In this document: in pieces, positions 37,811 through 49,000 of the stretch
How the letters are laid out: each line of letters opens with the position of its first letter
How positions within the stretch are numbered: the stretch's first letter is position 1
From: Spirodela intermedia
Taxonomy: Eukaryota; Streptophyta; Magnoliopsida; Alismatales; Araceae
DNA: 64,000 nt
Direction of reading: 5' to 3'
Assembly (NCBI GenBank): GCA_902729315.2
Contig: LR746274.1
Coordinates: 2,383,037-2,447,036, forward strand
Program-made: the position numbers and the translations under genes
The notes under the pieces: generated by a model
Database searches by the model: none
What the model saw: the letters and a program-made list of their open reading frames with translations, nothing else
Told to the model about the DNA's origin: nothing

Positions 37811-40800
37811 ATGGATAAAAATGGTCCAACTTATGAAGACAGAGACCGTGGCCGGAACTATCGCAAGCAGCATCGTGAAGAAAGACAGCGACACGATGAT
37901 GACGCCCTTGAGGATGGTCAAGATCTTGATTCTCGTCAGTCTAAGGCTCATAAACGCCGGGATGAGGAACGGCACCAACATAGGAGCAAAGAGTCTTCAA
38001 ATGATCCAGAAAATCGACATGAGAGGTCTAAATCACATGAAAGAGGAAGCAGGAATTCAGTTGAGCGGGAGAGGTCTGAGAAGCTCAAAGACAAGGATCG
38101 ACGACATCACCGCTCAACTCGGGATTCCCTGCACAATGTTGAGCCCCGTCGTGAGAGGTCCAATTCCTATGAGAGAGGGACAAGGGATTCAGCTGAGCGT
38201 GGCCATGTCTCTCGAGATGAAGCTGCTGAGCAACAATCATCTAGGAAGAGAAAGGAATACGAAGGAGGAAATGGGGATGTAACCAAGAAGCGAAGTAGGA
38301 ATTTAGATGCTCCTAAGGAAGAAAAGAGGGAGGTAAAGAGAGAGAGGAGGCGATTTGAGGACCGAGCTGATGAAGACCTAAGCTATCTTAATGGTAATCA
38401 TCAGGTAGGGAAAAGAGATGATCGGCAGATTGATGATAAATCAGAGGAGGTGAGGGATATGAGAGAAAGGAGGAAAGAACAAATTTATAAACATAGGGTG
38501 AAAGAAGAAGGGTTTAGTCATGCTGATGATAGAGGGGAGGAATTGAGAACAACTGACATGATCAAGGAAGAACGGATCAGTGATGGAGAGGACAGAATGC
38601 TCAGCCGGAAAGAAAGAACAAAAGAACAGAGCGTCAGGGACACTGGGAAGACACTTAAGTTTGGTGATAAACGACCAACGGATAGGGACAGAGAAGAACT
38701 AGAATTTCAAGATGTCAAACCTCAAGTTTCAGTTACTGGCTTCCCAAAGCTTGACATTGACCAGAAGACATTGGAAAGGAGGTCTTCCCTAACAGCGGTC
38801 AGTTTCTTATTTTCAGTTTTTTCCATTTTTTATGCCTTATTTATGATTTGATTGTTTCACGCTTCTCTTGTCTGCCCATATCTCAATTTCAACATGAAAT
38901 TAATTAGCTCAGCCAACCTGTAGCTTCGTTCTAGTTGAAAAAATCATGTGTTTTCTTGCATTCTGATCCCTTTTAACCTCTATTTCTTGGCACACAAATT
39001 GTTTCTTGCTTAGAGAGATTAACCTTTCATAATTAAAACACCACCTTTTTTTAATATTTCTCAGACCCAAAAGCATTGATTGAAGTGTCGATGTTTGGGA
39101 ATTCACTCATAATTTTTCCATGAATTTATACGTTGTGAATATTTTAAGTAATAGCCAATGTTTTGAAGCTGAACTTGGTGTTGATCTGTTCCCGTATGCC
39201 TTGGCATCACCTGGCCTTGTTGCCTAGTTGTAAGGTGATTGAACAACACCTTGGTTTCCTTTAAACCTTGTTTGTATTAATTTGCATGTGATGCGAATGA
39301 TTCTGTTGCCATTTGTCTTGGTGAATAAGGTGGTATGTCTATTTAGGGTTTTCCGGTTTACAGAAACCCTAAAACCCGGCAGCCATGTTAGATAATGTGA
39401 GACGTTTCGACCAGATCAAGACACCATGCAGGTGACTTATAGAGCCTGAAGCAGGTACTCAGCACCTAGACAGTCCAGGTGGTGCCTTATTATAGCTATT
39501 TGGTTGCCTTGGCAATATGTAAAATCATGCGAGTAGCTCCATTTTTTTTTCCTTTTCACCGCTATTTCCCTTTTTTTAATCCTTTTTAAAAGATCAGCAC
39601 CATGCAAAACTCTACAACATTATTATTATCCATATCTTTTGGTTTTCCTGTGTAATAGGTTCGAATGACATGTAACCCATAAGAAACAGAATAAAGAAGG
39701 GAAGACAACACCCGGAAATACAACGAAGCTAAGGTTCTGTCCCTCTAAAAAGATGATCGATGAAAAAGGAAAAAAAAACTAGAAGACCGATTCTTCTCTC
39801 TTCTTGATCAAATTCAGCAGGCAGGCTTGAAAATACAATGCAAAAAACATGAAAAACCCATGAAAATATGTCTGGATCAAATTTCATTATTTTGACTTAT
39901 TAGATACATGAAAATACAACTTAAAATGAAAATACATTCCTTTAATACACGACCTAGGTCTGAAGATGTAAATCCTGTCACTAGTAATCTCTAGGTTACC
40001 AATTTCCACACGAATATTAATTTTTGAGTAGATTTTTTTTTTCCAACCATTCTCTGCTATGAAACTTTTTTTGGCCAAAAAGAATTTAGAATGAAAAATC
40101 CCTTTGTATTCCTTCTCTGTTGTATATTTTTTTTCTGAACTCTGTCGTTAAAGTGTGTTGAAAAATCATTACCCAGAAGAACATCGTCATTTGTTGCTGG
40201 GAATTCTGCTTAATGCAAATGTTTTTTTTTGACGCTCGAGAACTGTTCACAGGAGAAAATCTCTGGTTATTGACATTTCTCCAGTATATTTCTCTCGCTA
40301 AATAATCCTCAGGGAGTTACTGTCTTCTATTCTTCGAAACCATTTTGGGATTCCAATATCGTACATTAGTGCTTAAGTTCTGTGGTGGAAAATATTTGTC
40401 AGCCATCTGTTCTGTGAAACGTTCAGTTAATGAACAAGCCACTGTGTTCGAAGATGGGACGAAACACAGACTGATAGTAACTCAGTGGTTTCCTGCTAGT
40501 GGTATTTTTTTTTTTATTGGTTAGGAATTTTGGTGTTTGAATTGATGGCTGCCGGTTTGTTTTTTGTCCTTCAAGTGATTTTAATGATGCATGTTTTTTG
40601 AGACCTGGCTTGTGTGGTGCTCTATCTAATTACATCATCTTTCTGTTAGTTTTTTTTTAAATTCAGCAAATATTCCGCTAAATGTTATGTTGAACCAGAG
40701 TACTTTAATAATGTAGTGAAGACTTCAGTTTTTTTAATTATTGGGATTTTTTTGACTTTTTTGTGTCGAATGTATACTGCATCATTACCAGTATGGTTTG

Positions 40801-43137
40801 ATCTTCTTGAGTGGACCACCCTTTTTAATTTTCCTGTATTTGTTTACCCTACAGACAGCGGTGGAGCAACTAGCAGTAGCTGGAGGGGATGTCTCCATTA
40901 CTACTGTGGCCTCTAGTCATCCAAAACCACTTAAGGTGTCTACGATTTCCACCACCAATGAAAAAGATGGAGTTAATATTACCAGATCTGATGAGGTTCC
41001 TGGAAAATTTAGTGCAGATAAATCAGCAATTTCAGTGGCTGGTAAAAGTAGCAGTCTCTCTCTTGACGCTTTAGCTAAAGCTAAGAAGGCTTTACAGATG
41101 CAGAGGGAATTGTCAGAGAAGTTGAAGAAGATTCCACTGGTGAGACAGTATTCACTTATATTTTTATTTATTTTTATTTTCTAACATTTCTTGCGAAATG
41201 GCTTACATTTTAATCATGGTTTTCGAGTAAATATTTATTTATTTTCTCTCCATGGGTTTCAGTTGAATAAAATCCCCAGCTCTAGCTCAGGAACTGGTGC
41301 ACCAGTGGGTTTAAAAAGTGGAGAGGAAGCATCATCACTTGTGGGACAGGGTATCTCTTCAGCATCCACAGCTGTTGCTCAGCCAGCATCAAGTGAAGCA
41401 TCTGAGAGGCCACCTGCTAGCACAACTGTTCTGCCTGTGCTCACCACCATGCCTAATTATGAGGCTGTGAAACGGGCACAAGAACTAGCTGCTAGGATGG
41501 GATTCCATCATGATCCTCAGTTTGCTCCGCTCATAAATATGTTTCCTGGAACAGCAGCGGATGCCTCTGTACAACCGCAAAAGCCTTCTAAGGCTCCCGT
41601 GCTACGTTTAGATGCACTGGGCAGGGAAATAGATGAGCATGGAAATGTGATCAATATGCCTAAACCAACAAGTCTCAGCACTTTGAAGGTAAGTTCATGC
41701 ATAATTCATCTCTTTGTTTCGTTTTCTACAGGTGTCACTCAGAGTTTTTCGATTTTACATCGAATGGCAGGTTAATATCAACAAACAGAAGAAAGAAGCA
41801 TTTCAGATTCTTAAGCCCGATTTGGATGTTGACACTGAATCTCATCCTCACTTCGACGAAAGAATGGGTATTAATAAGGCAAAAATTTTAAGGCCAAAGA
41901 GGATGACTTTCCAATTTGTGGAGGAGGGGAAGTGGGCAAGGCAGGCGGAGATCATAAGATTCAAGGTATCCCATAGCTCGAATCTTATATTATTCTCATT
42001 ATAGTTTTTGTGTTCATCTGAAGTAATTTTCCCTTCTCCAGAGTCAATTTGGAGAGGCACAAGCAAAGGAGCTGAAGATAAAGCAAACACAGCTTGCCAA
42101 AGCCAAGGCTGAGCCTGACATCAACCCAAATCTCATTGAGGTGTCCGAGAGAGTGGTCAAGCAAAAGCAGAAGGATCCCATTCCGGAAATCGAATGGTGG
42201 TACGTATTTGTTGGATGATGTTGTGAAAAGCTGAAAATTATTTATTCACTTGGTATTGAATAATCTTATTTTCAGGGATCGGCCAATCTTAATCTCTGGA
42301 ACATACAGTGACAGCCCTGATGAGAAGTTGAACTTGGAAAAGATTAATATATACATAGAGCATCCACTCCCCATTGAGCCCCCTGCGGAGCCGGCTCCTC
42401 CACCTCCACAGCCCTTAAAGCTGACAAAGAAGGAGCAGAAGAAACTGAGGACACAGCGCCGGCTTGCCAAGGAAAGGGATAGGCAGGAGATGATTAGGCA
42501 AGGCCTGATCGAGCCTCCGAAGCCAAAGGTTAAGATGAGCAACCTGATGAAAGTTCTGGGCTCGGAAGCTACCCAGGATCCCACAAAGCTCGAAATGGAG
42601 ATTCGCAGTGCGGCCGCAGAGAGAGAACAGGCCCATGTCGATAGAAACATTGCTCGCAAGCTCACTCCCGCAGAACGTCGTGAGAAGAAGGAAAGGAAGC
42701 TCTTCGAAGACCCATATACATTGGAGACAATCGTCTCTGTTTACAAGGTCAACCACCTTGCACATCCTAAAGCCCGCTTCCAGGTCGATGTGAATGCCCA
42801 AGAGAACCACATGACCGGCTGTGCTGTAATATCGGAAGGCATATGCGTGATTGTTGTGGAAGGGGGTAAAAAATCCAACAAGAGGTACAAGAATTTGATG
42901 CTGAAGCGGATCGACTGGGCCGCTGCCGTGGGTGATGAGGACGAGGGGTCCGATGCCCTTGAGACCCCGGATAACAAGTGTCTGTTGGTGTGGCAAGGGA
43001 GCGTTGTGAGACCCAGCTTCAACAGATTCTTCGTCCACCAATGCAGGACAGAAACTGCTGCGCGTAAAGTATTCGCCGATGCTGGGGTCGAACATTACTG
43101 GGATTTAGCTGCTAACTATTCGGAGGAAGTTATGTGA
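37811..43137 (+). CDS. PRP3: U4/U6 small nuclear ribonucleoprotein PRP3 (RDM16-like)
   Basis: Component of the U4/U6 di-snRNP and the U4/U6.U5 tri-snRNP, needed for pre-mRNA splicing; the Arabidopsis homologue RDM16 also affects DNA methylation. Coding exons 37811-38797, 40855-41139, 41263-41688, 41732-41965, 42042-42199 and 42276-43137 join in phase to 983 residues. Exon 1 (329 residues) is a charged Arg/Asp/Glu/Ser-rich N-terminus. The middle has LDALAKAKKALQMQRELSEKL and VLTTMPNYEAVKRAQELAARM. The PRP3 domain runs from about 567 (VSLRVFRFYIEWQVNINKQK) through PEIEWWDRPIL at the 42199/42276 junction. The C-terminal DUF1115 domain starts near 840 (FEDPYTLE) and includes HMTGCAVI and a VEGGKKSNKRYKNLML segment. 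The start directly after an acceptor suits a spliced leader. It is longer than I recall for Arabidopsis, mainly in the N-terminus. Confidence 0.93.
38798..40854 (+). other. Large PRP3 intron flanked by an 8-bp direct repeat
   Basis: A 2,057-bp intron. ACAGCGGT occurs at 38792-38799, spanning the donor, and again at 40855-40862, directly after the acceptor, and both are preceded by CCCTA. The interior has no coding signal. A region near 39170-39500 is rich in GCCTTG/CACCTGG words, as in some dispersed plant repeats. Confidence 0.6.
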
Positions 43138-44560
43138 TATGCAAAACTGAAGGTTGCTTTGGCGTCAACAAATTTTGTAAGTGGTACCTTCTGCTTTGCT
43201 TATTTTATTCAAATGATTGATAATCAGATATCATCTTGGACTTTCTAATTGTACTTTTTAAGTAGATATAAATGTCGGAGTTTCAGTTCCTGGTCAATAT
43301 TATTGCGTAAATCGTGCTGCTTTTGGACAGTGTTGGGACTGGATAGTCTGATCTTATGTCTCGGCAGGGAAAGATTTGACTTTGAAAACCCATGCTCGTT
43401 TTGACTTTTTGTTCTATCTCTCCGGTGATGCTCATCTTACCCATCTCCTCCGCTAGGAAAATATTTTGATAATCTAGAAGGAACCAGGTGAGAATGAGGA
43501 AGTCAATCTCCATATTTAATGAAAAAAATGTGGTGCCATCTACTTCCAAGGAAAACGGAAGGCCAATTCCTCGCTGCATTATTATTATATGTACCCTCTC
43601 CGCCCATATGTTATAACTTTCTCCCTATTTTTTTTTCCCCGCGTGATTTTTTTTCATAGTAATTGCGGCGTTTCCAGAGCGATGACATTAATAAATTATA
43701 AGCTTTTGTAAAAATAAATAAATAAAGAGTACAGTGCCTCGTCATTTGATGTTTTGTGCCCATCTTTTTCTAATATTTCAATGATAATAAAGTCAAGCTA
43801 GCCTTTCAAGTCTATCAAGGGGATTACTTGACAAGTTTTTAGTTGAAATGTTAAATTTCTTTCTTAGAAATTTGCCCCAAAATCCGTGGAATCCTGTCCC
43901 TTGGATCTTGGATCTTGTTTCATCTTTCCGAAGGTGGCATTTCCTGGGTCGGTGTTAGAGAGCATCGTTGACATTACTCTGCCTTTTTTTTATTTCAAAA
44001 AATAAATCAAGAGCCTTTTATGGAAGCAGCTATAAATTTCTTAAACAAATTTTGTGGCTGAACCACTGTTTGCCCCTTGAAGTTGTGAGTATTTTCTCAC
44101 TGATCTGCGTTTTCAGATCCGTATAAATTTCGTTGGGTCTCCCTCCCTCTCTCTGTTCTCGGCTATGCTCTTCGAGCACTCCCCATCATCACTCTTTCTG
44201 TAAATATCTGCCCTCCTCTCTCTCTCTCTCTCTCTCTCGCTTCTCTCTCTTCTCTCTCATCTCCCCATCATCACTCTTTATGCGTTCCCCTTGCTTCTAA
44301 TCTGGCGGCGGGGATGAACCTTTTTTAACCGACGCAACTGGTTCATCGATTGTCGTCTTGGGCTCTCCCTGTTAAGGTGGGTGTGATCCGCTATTGGACC
44401 TGGCTGATTCAATCTCGTCTACTGATAAGAAAAACGACGTCTGGTCGTTTTTTTTATTTTTAAATTCAACGAAATGACCTATTTTTCATGTTTTTAATTC
44501 GGTATCTCTCTCCGGCTTTTAATTAGTACTAATTTTTCAGATTAATGACGATATCTCCTG
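43138..44560. other. 3' flank of PRP3 and intergenic
   Basis: The PRP3 3' UTR and flank. A CT microsatellite at about 44214-44238 lies in a pyrimidine-rich stretch (44140-44290) that resembles a plant 5' leader, possibly of the weak plus-strand candidate downstream. Confidence 0.4.
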
Positions 44561-44625
44561 CTAAACAGTTGGGGATTTCTGGACATGAATCCCCCCCCTC
44601 TTCAGAGTTTGATCGAGCAGCTCGG

Positions 44626-44671
<46 letters not shown>
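44626..44671. repeat. (ATT)n microsatellite
   Basis: About 15 ATT units. Frames across it give poly-Leu or poly-Ile and are artefacts. Confidence 0.95.
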
Positions 44672-44872
44672 TGCTTTGTTCTTCTGGCGCGAGATCTTTT
44701 TGATTGGAACGCTGACATAGAACAGTATCCATCCAAGCAACGTGCGCATGATTTTTCTTACAGGCGGAAGCAATGGTCTGCCCCCTTCTAATCAGGCAAA
44801 CTTGCAGGGTCTAAAGTCAACCCAGGAGGGTGGGCACGGGTAGGGAGCTCGAGAGGGACGGTCGCCGCGCCA

Positions 44873-46010
44873 ATGAAGGAAAGACTTCAAGCTTTCTCCC
44901 TCCTCTGCAAGGTAAAAGTCAACTATCTGTGCCCAGTCAGTGTAAACAAGTACGGTTGGACGATGAATTCTCTCCGGATGGCCGTCTCAATTGAAATCTG
45001 TTGACTTGCGCATCTTTGTCTGACTGACGACCTGGTTGGTTTGTGATCATCTTGCTGTTGACTATCTTGAGATTCGTAGATTTTTTCTGGCCCTCTTCTG
45101 GATTCTTTTCTCAGGCTCATTGCAAGAGAGAGAAAGAGAGATTTTTTCTTTCAAGAACGCATCTATGTGACTGATGAAATCCTCGGGCTTTCTCTGTTCC
45201 TCTTACAAGGCACTTCGCGAGAGAGACATTTAGAGAGAGAAACAGGTCGATTTTATTTCTTTGGTGGCGGGCTCTCCGTAGCCGTTTAAATATTACATCA
45301 TCCTCCGCCTCACAAAAAAAATAAAAGACGAGGGCGGCGGCGGGAGGGAGAGGAGGCGTATATGTACAGTATCCACTCCCTCTCCCCCGGCCGACTTGGC
45401 CAGGTGGGAAACCGAAGAACCACAACCACCGGAGATGGATGGATGGATTTGCTGGGTTGGTATGGAGGGGAGGTTCCACTTCTAGTCGCCATCATGGGGC
45501 AGGTTCCTTGCCCCCTTCCTGAATGCGCCCAAAATCATGTCCGATTACTTCTCCCACCCGTTCTTGTCCCGTCGCTGGAACACCAGAAAAAGGAAAAGAT
45601 TTCTCTGATCAGCAGCGGAAGAACAAAAACAGGTTGACCCAGAAGAGTAAATCCGGCTTCAGAAAACGGAGCATGAGAAATAGCTCTGATTTGTCGGGTG
45701 TCGATTCAAAGAGGTTGGCTCATTTCATTGGAGCAATGGAGGATTATGATTGAGAGACTATTTCAGAGGAATGATCCAGAAGAGCAGCCTGGCTCCATGG
45801 AAGGAGAGCATCAATCATGAATATAGCTGATTTCCGTGATGTTGATTCTAGGCTCCCAAACAAATCCGCAGGGGGTAAATGCGTTGATAGAGATCATGAA
45901 GCATCATCGTCCATTAGATCAATGTAAGCACATGAATGGTAAGTTGATCAGACCAAGGGAGAGCCAATATAAGAAGACTGACAAGAGGAAAGACCCAGCA
46001 CGGTCAACCT
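44873..46010 (+). other. Weak candidate transcript of unknown function
   Basis: I do not recognise a gene here. Seen: an ATG at 44873 with 13 codons up to AAG|GTAAAA (44911/44912), a possible acceptor CAG at about 45496-45498 followed by an open stretch to 45637, a basic open stretch ending at 45753 (FRKRSMRNSSDLSG), and a short ORF from about 45818 (MNIADFRDVDSRLPNK). A CT-rich leader-like stretch lies upstream. The frames do not join into one convincing protein. It could be a non-coding RNA, a decayed gene or chance. Confidence 0.2.
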
Positions 46011-46083
46011 GCTGCTATGGGAGAATAAATTTTAATAATAATAATAATAATATATATATAAAAAAGCTCACGTGTGAGAAGTT

Positions 46084-49000
46084 CTAGAGGAAATGCATCC
46101 GAAGCGTTATCAACTTAAACAATGCAACAATAAGAAAAACTACAGGAAGAGTCAGATAATGCAACCCACCTCCCCATTCGGTTGAAGATCGCTGAGGAGT
46201 AACATGAACCGCCCTAGTTTGCATCAGGGAGCTACTTCTGCTTATGATGTCTGTACTTTGATGATGATGGTGATCACCAGTTAGCCTGTTGTTTGAAAAA
46301 CTTCCAGCGGAACCCGCAGTAGCGTGGAAACCCACCGAAGGAGATTCCTCGGTTCCTACAGGAAAATGAGTTGATAAGCTGCTCACAGCTTTGCTGGTGT
46401 TTGCCACTGCATCAAGGTCCCTGTGGGCGTCAATCACAAAAGAACCAGCGAACACCTGCATCAATTGAATCATGGGCTTTAAAATGCTTGGAAAAGGGGA
46501 AGGGGGGGGGGGGGCAGGGTGGGCAAGGTATCCTTAGAAGACTGTGAATCACCTGCACAGTAGTGGCGGCAACTAGTGGGCCACCAATGCCGCCCCCAAC
46601 AAGGAAGCCTTCCTCAGAGAGGCACACACTCAGAGCACCGGTTCTTGCAGATGCTCCTCCATTTTCGGATATAAGGAAGGACCCAGAGAGTGAAAGAATA
46701 TCGAAATTTCCCTGAACAGAATCAGCAGGGAGGGAAGGCACGATGTGGAATGAAGTTAGTTTCTGTGGGTTTGCCAGCAAATGCTGATTTGGAGAAGTCT
46801 AAAAAGGGAAAATACTGGATAAAATCTCACTGTCTAGCTCAGTGAATAGAGAGAGAAAACGAAACATTACACACACAGAGCAGACAACCATCAGTATCGA
46901 ACTAATTTAGCTACAGTGACTGGCAGACAAATAGGGATGAACTTATTTGGCACTTGGAAAGCGTTATTATGTTTTTTTCAAAAGAACATGAATTTGAATA
47001 AAAGGGGACCAAAAATGCTCTGCAAAGCAGAATTTTGACCATAAACATGATTAATCCTATCTGGAACAAAGTTGACTTTATTCTATGGAGGGCGCGGGCA
47101 TCCTGAAACCTGCTTTTTCATTACACGATTATGGGTTTAAGTTCGCCAACACAGAAAGGAGGTGTTCAGGAAAAAAAAGGCAAACATGGTCTAATTATTA
47201 ATTGGACCATTTGAAATGAGAGGAACAACAAGATATGTAGACTTTGGAGATATTCAGTAGCAATCCCAGTCATTTTTCTATGTTCTCAATTGAGGGAACG
47301 TTTTCCAAGTTTTGGCAGCAAAAGGTTTCTACTCCATGATCTTTAGGGAATTGCAGTCCCAGCCCTAAATTTATCTCACAGCAGGTGAGACAGTTGATTC
47401 TGGAAGTTGTACTGGAGCCCATGATTGTGCTCGACTCCAACCTGGGGTGAGCACAGGGATGACCCGTAAGAGCCCGAGGCGCATGGCAAATAAGCCATAA
47501 GGCAGAACATGCCTAGGGTTTTAGAACTTTGCCCTTATGGTGCCTGATCCCATAGGGCGGGCACAACACAACATCTCGGGCTGTAGCAGGGGCTTCACTT
47601 TTTGAGGCACGTTCCCTAGAACAACTGGGCTACGGCCAGTGGGGAGGTAGAAACTTTTAAAATGTAAATATCAATATGCAGAAAGTGAATGTAAACAGAC
47701 ATATTATTGCATATGTCCGCGAATCATGGGAGCAAGCATGGTATAAACTCAATACAACAGAAAATTCTGATCGAGAAAAAAAAAACCTCAAAGTATGCCC
47801 AAATTCATTATATTCATTCACTATACCTTCTCATCGAAACACAACCCGAAATGGCTATTGTAATATGTTGGTTTCTCACTGTTTGAGCACAACAGAAATA
47901 ATTCATGACATCGGTTCGCCAGAAATCTAATCTTCATGGTTTGCAGGTTAACTTAACGTCTGTTATAAAGGAGAATTAGGATATTCTTAAATTCCAATAA
48001 TGAAAGAACCAACGTATATACCTTATAAGTCATTTGGCCCCCGGCCACGGCTGGCTGGCGAAGTGTGACGTTAGCTATTGTTCCAGAAGCTGAAATAATG
48101 CAAACTGCTCGGTTTTGTTTTTGCACAAACGACATGATTCGTTGGACCACGTCCTACAGAATGGAGAAACATATGATGGATAACAAGGCCTATTCAAGTG
48201 TAATATTGTTGGAGACGTAGTCGATAGGAAAAACAAACTAAGAAGACTGCCAAAATGAAATACAGAGAGCACAAGCTGCACTTCAGATAACCGCGACCAG
48301 ATGAACATTCAAGAGAACATATTCTTTTTGTCATGTAATAAAGTAAATACATTTGTTGACTCCACGTAGGACTGTAAGTTTGGGCTAGCAATGTCCACGT
48401 TACTGGACACATTCTAGTTCGATAGATGCTTTACTATGAGTTCGCTAAGCTTCACCATTCAATTCCCACTGGTTACATAATGGTGCTGAATTTGTGCAAA
48501 AAAAAATCATTTCAAGAGAGAAAAGCACCATTAAACGAGCATGAAATGGACGATTTATGAACATTAAACAGTCATCAAAGAGTACAAAAAGGCCCCATGG
48601 TTTCGTGAACCCATTCAGAAGTTATTCAATGAGAGCCTGTTTACCTGTCTACTGTTATGAGGGATCCAATTCTATTCCAGACCCATTAGCTTTACTGGAA
48701 CATAATACTCTGGATTCTAACTAGGGAGCTAGAGAGAACTTCATACCACCCAGTTTGGCTTTCTCAGCACCACCAAAATACCCTTGTAACCAGCATGAGC
48801 TGATCATCGGTATAAACCATAACTGAAAGATATAATCACCGATCTATAACAGGTTATTTGGTCTCGATACCCAAAATGGGAACAGAAAGAATAGCTCTTC
48901 ACTGGTGAATTAAAGTAAAACCGGTGATTTAGTCTGTGCTGTGTGATGGCTAACTCGTTCTAAGTGCCAATCTATACGTATTCGATCTTAAAGTAGTCCC

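Noticed and set aside
44585-44791. Poly-Leu/poly-Ile open frames
   Set aside because: Created by the ATT microsatellite.
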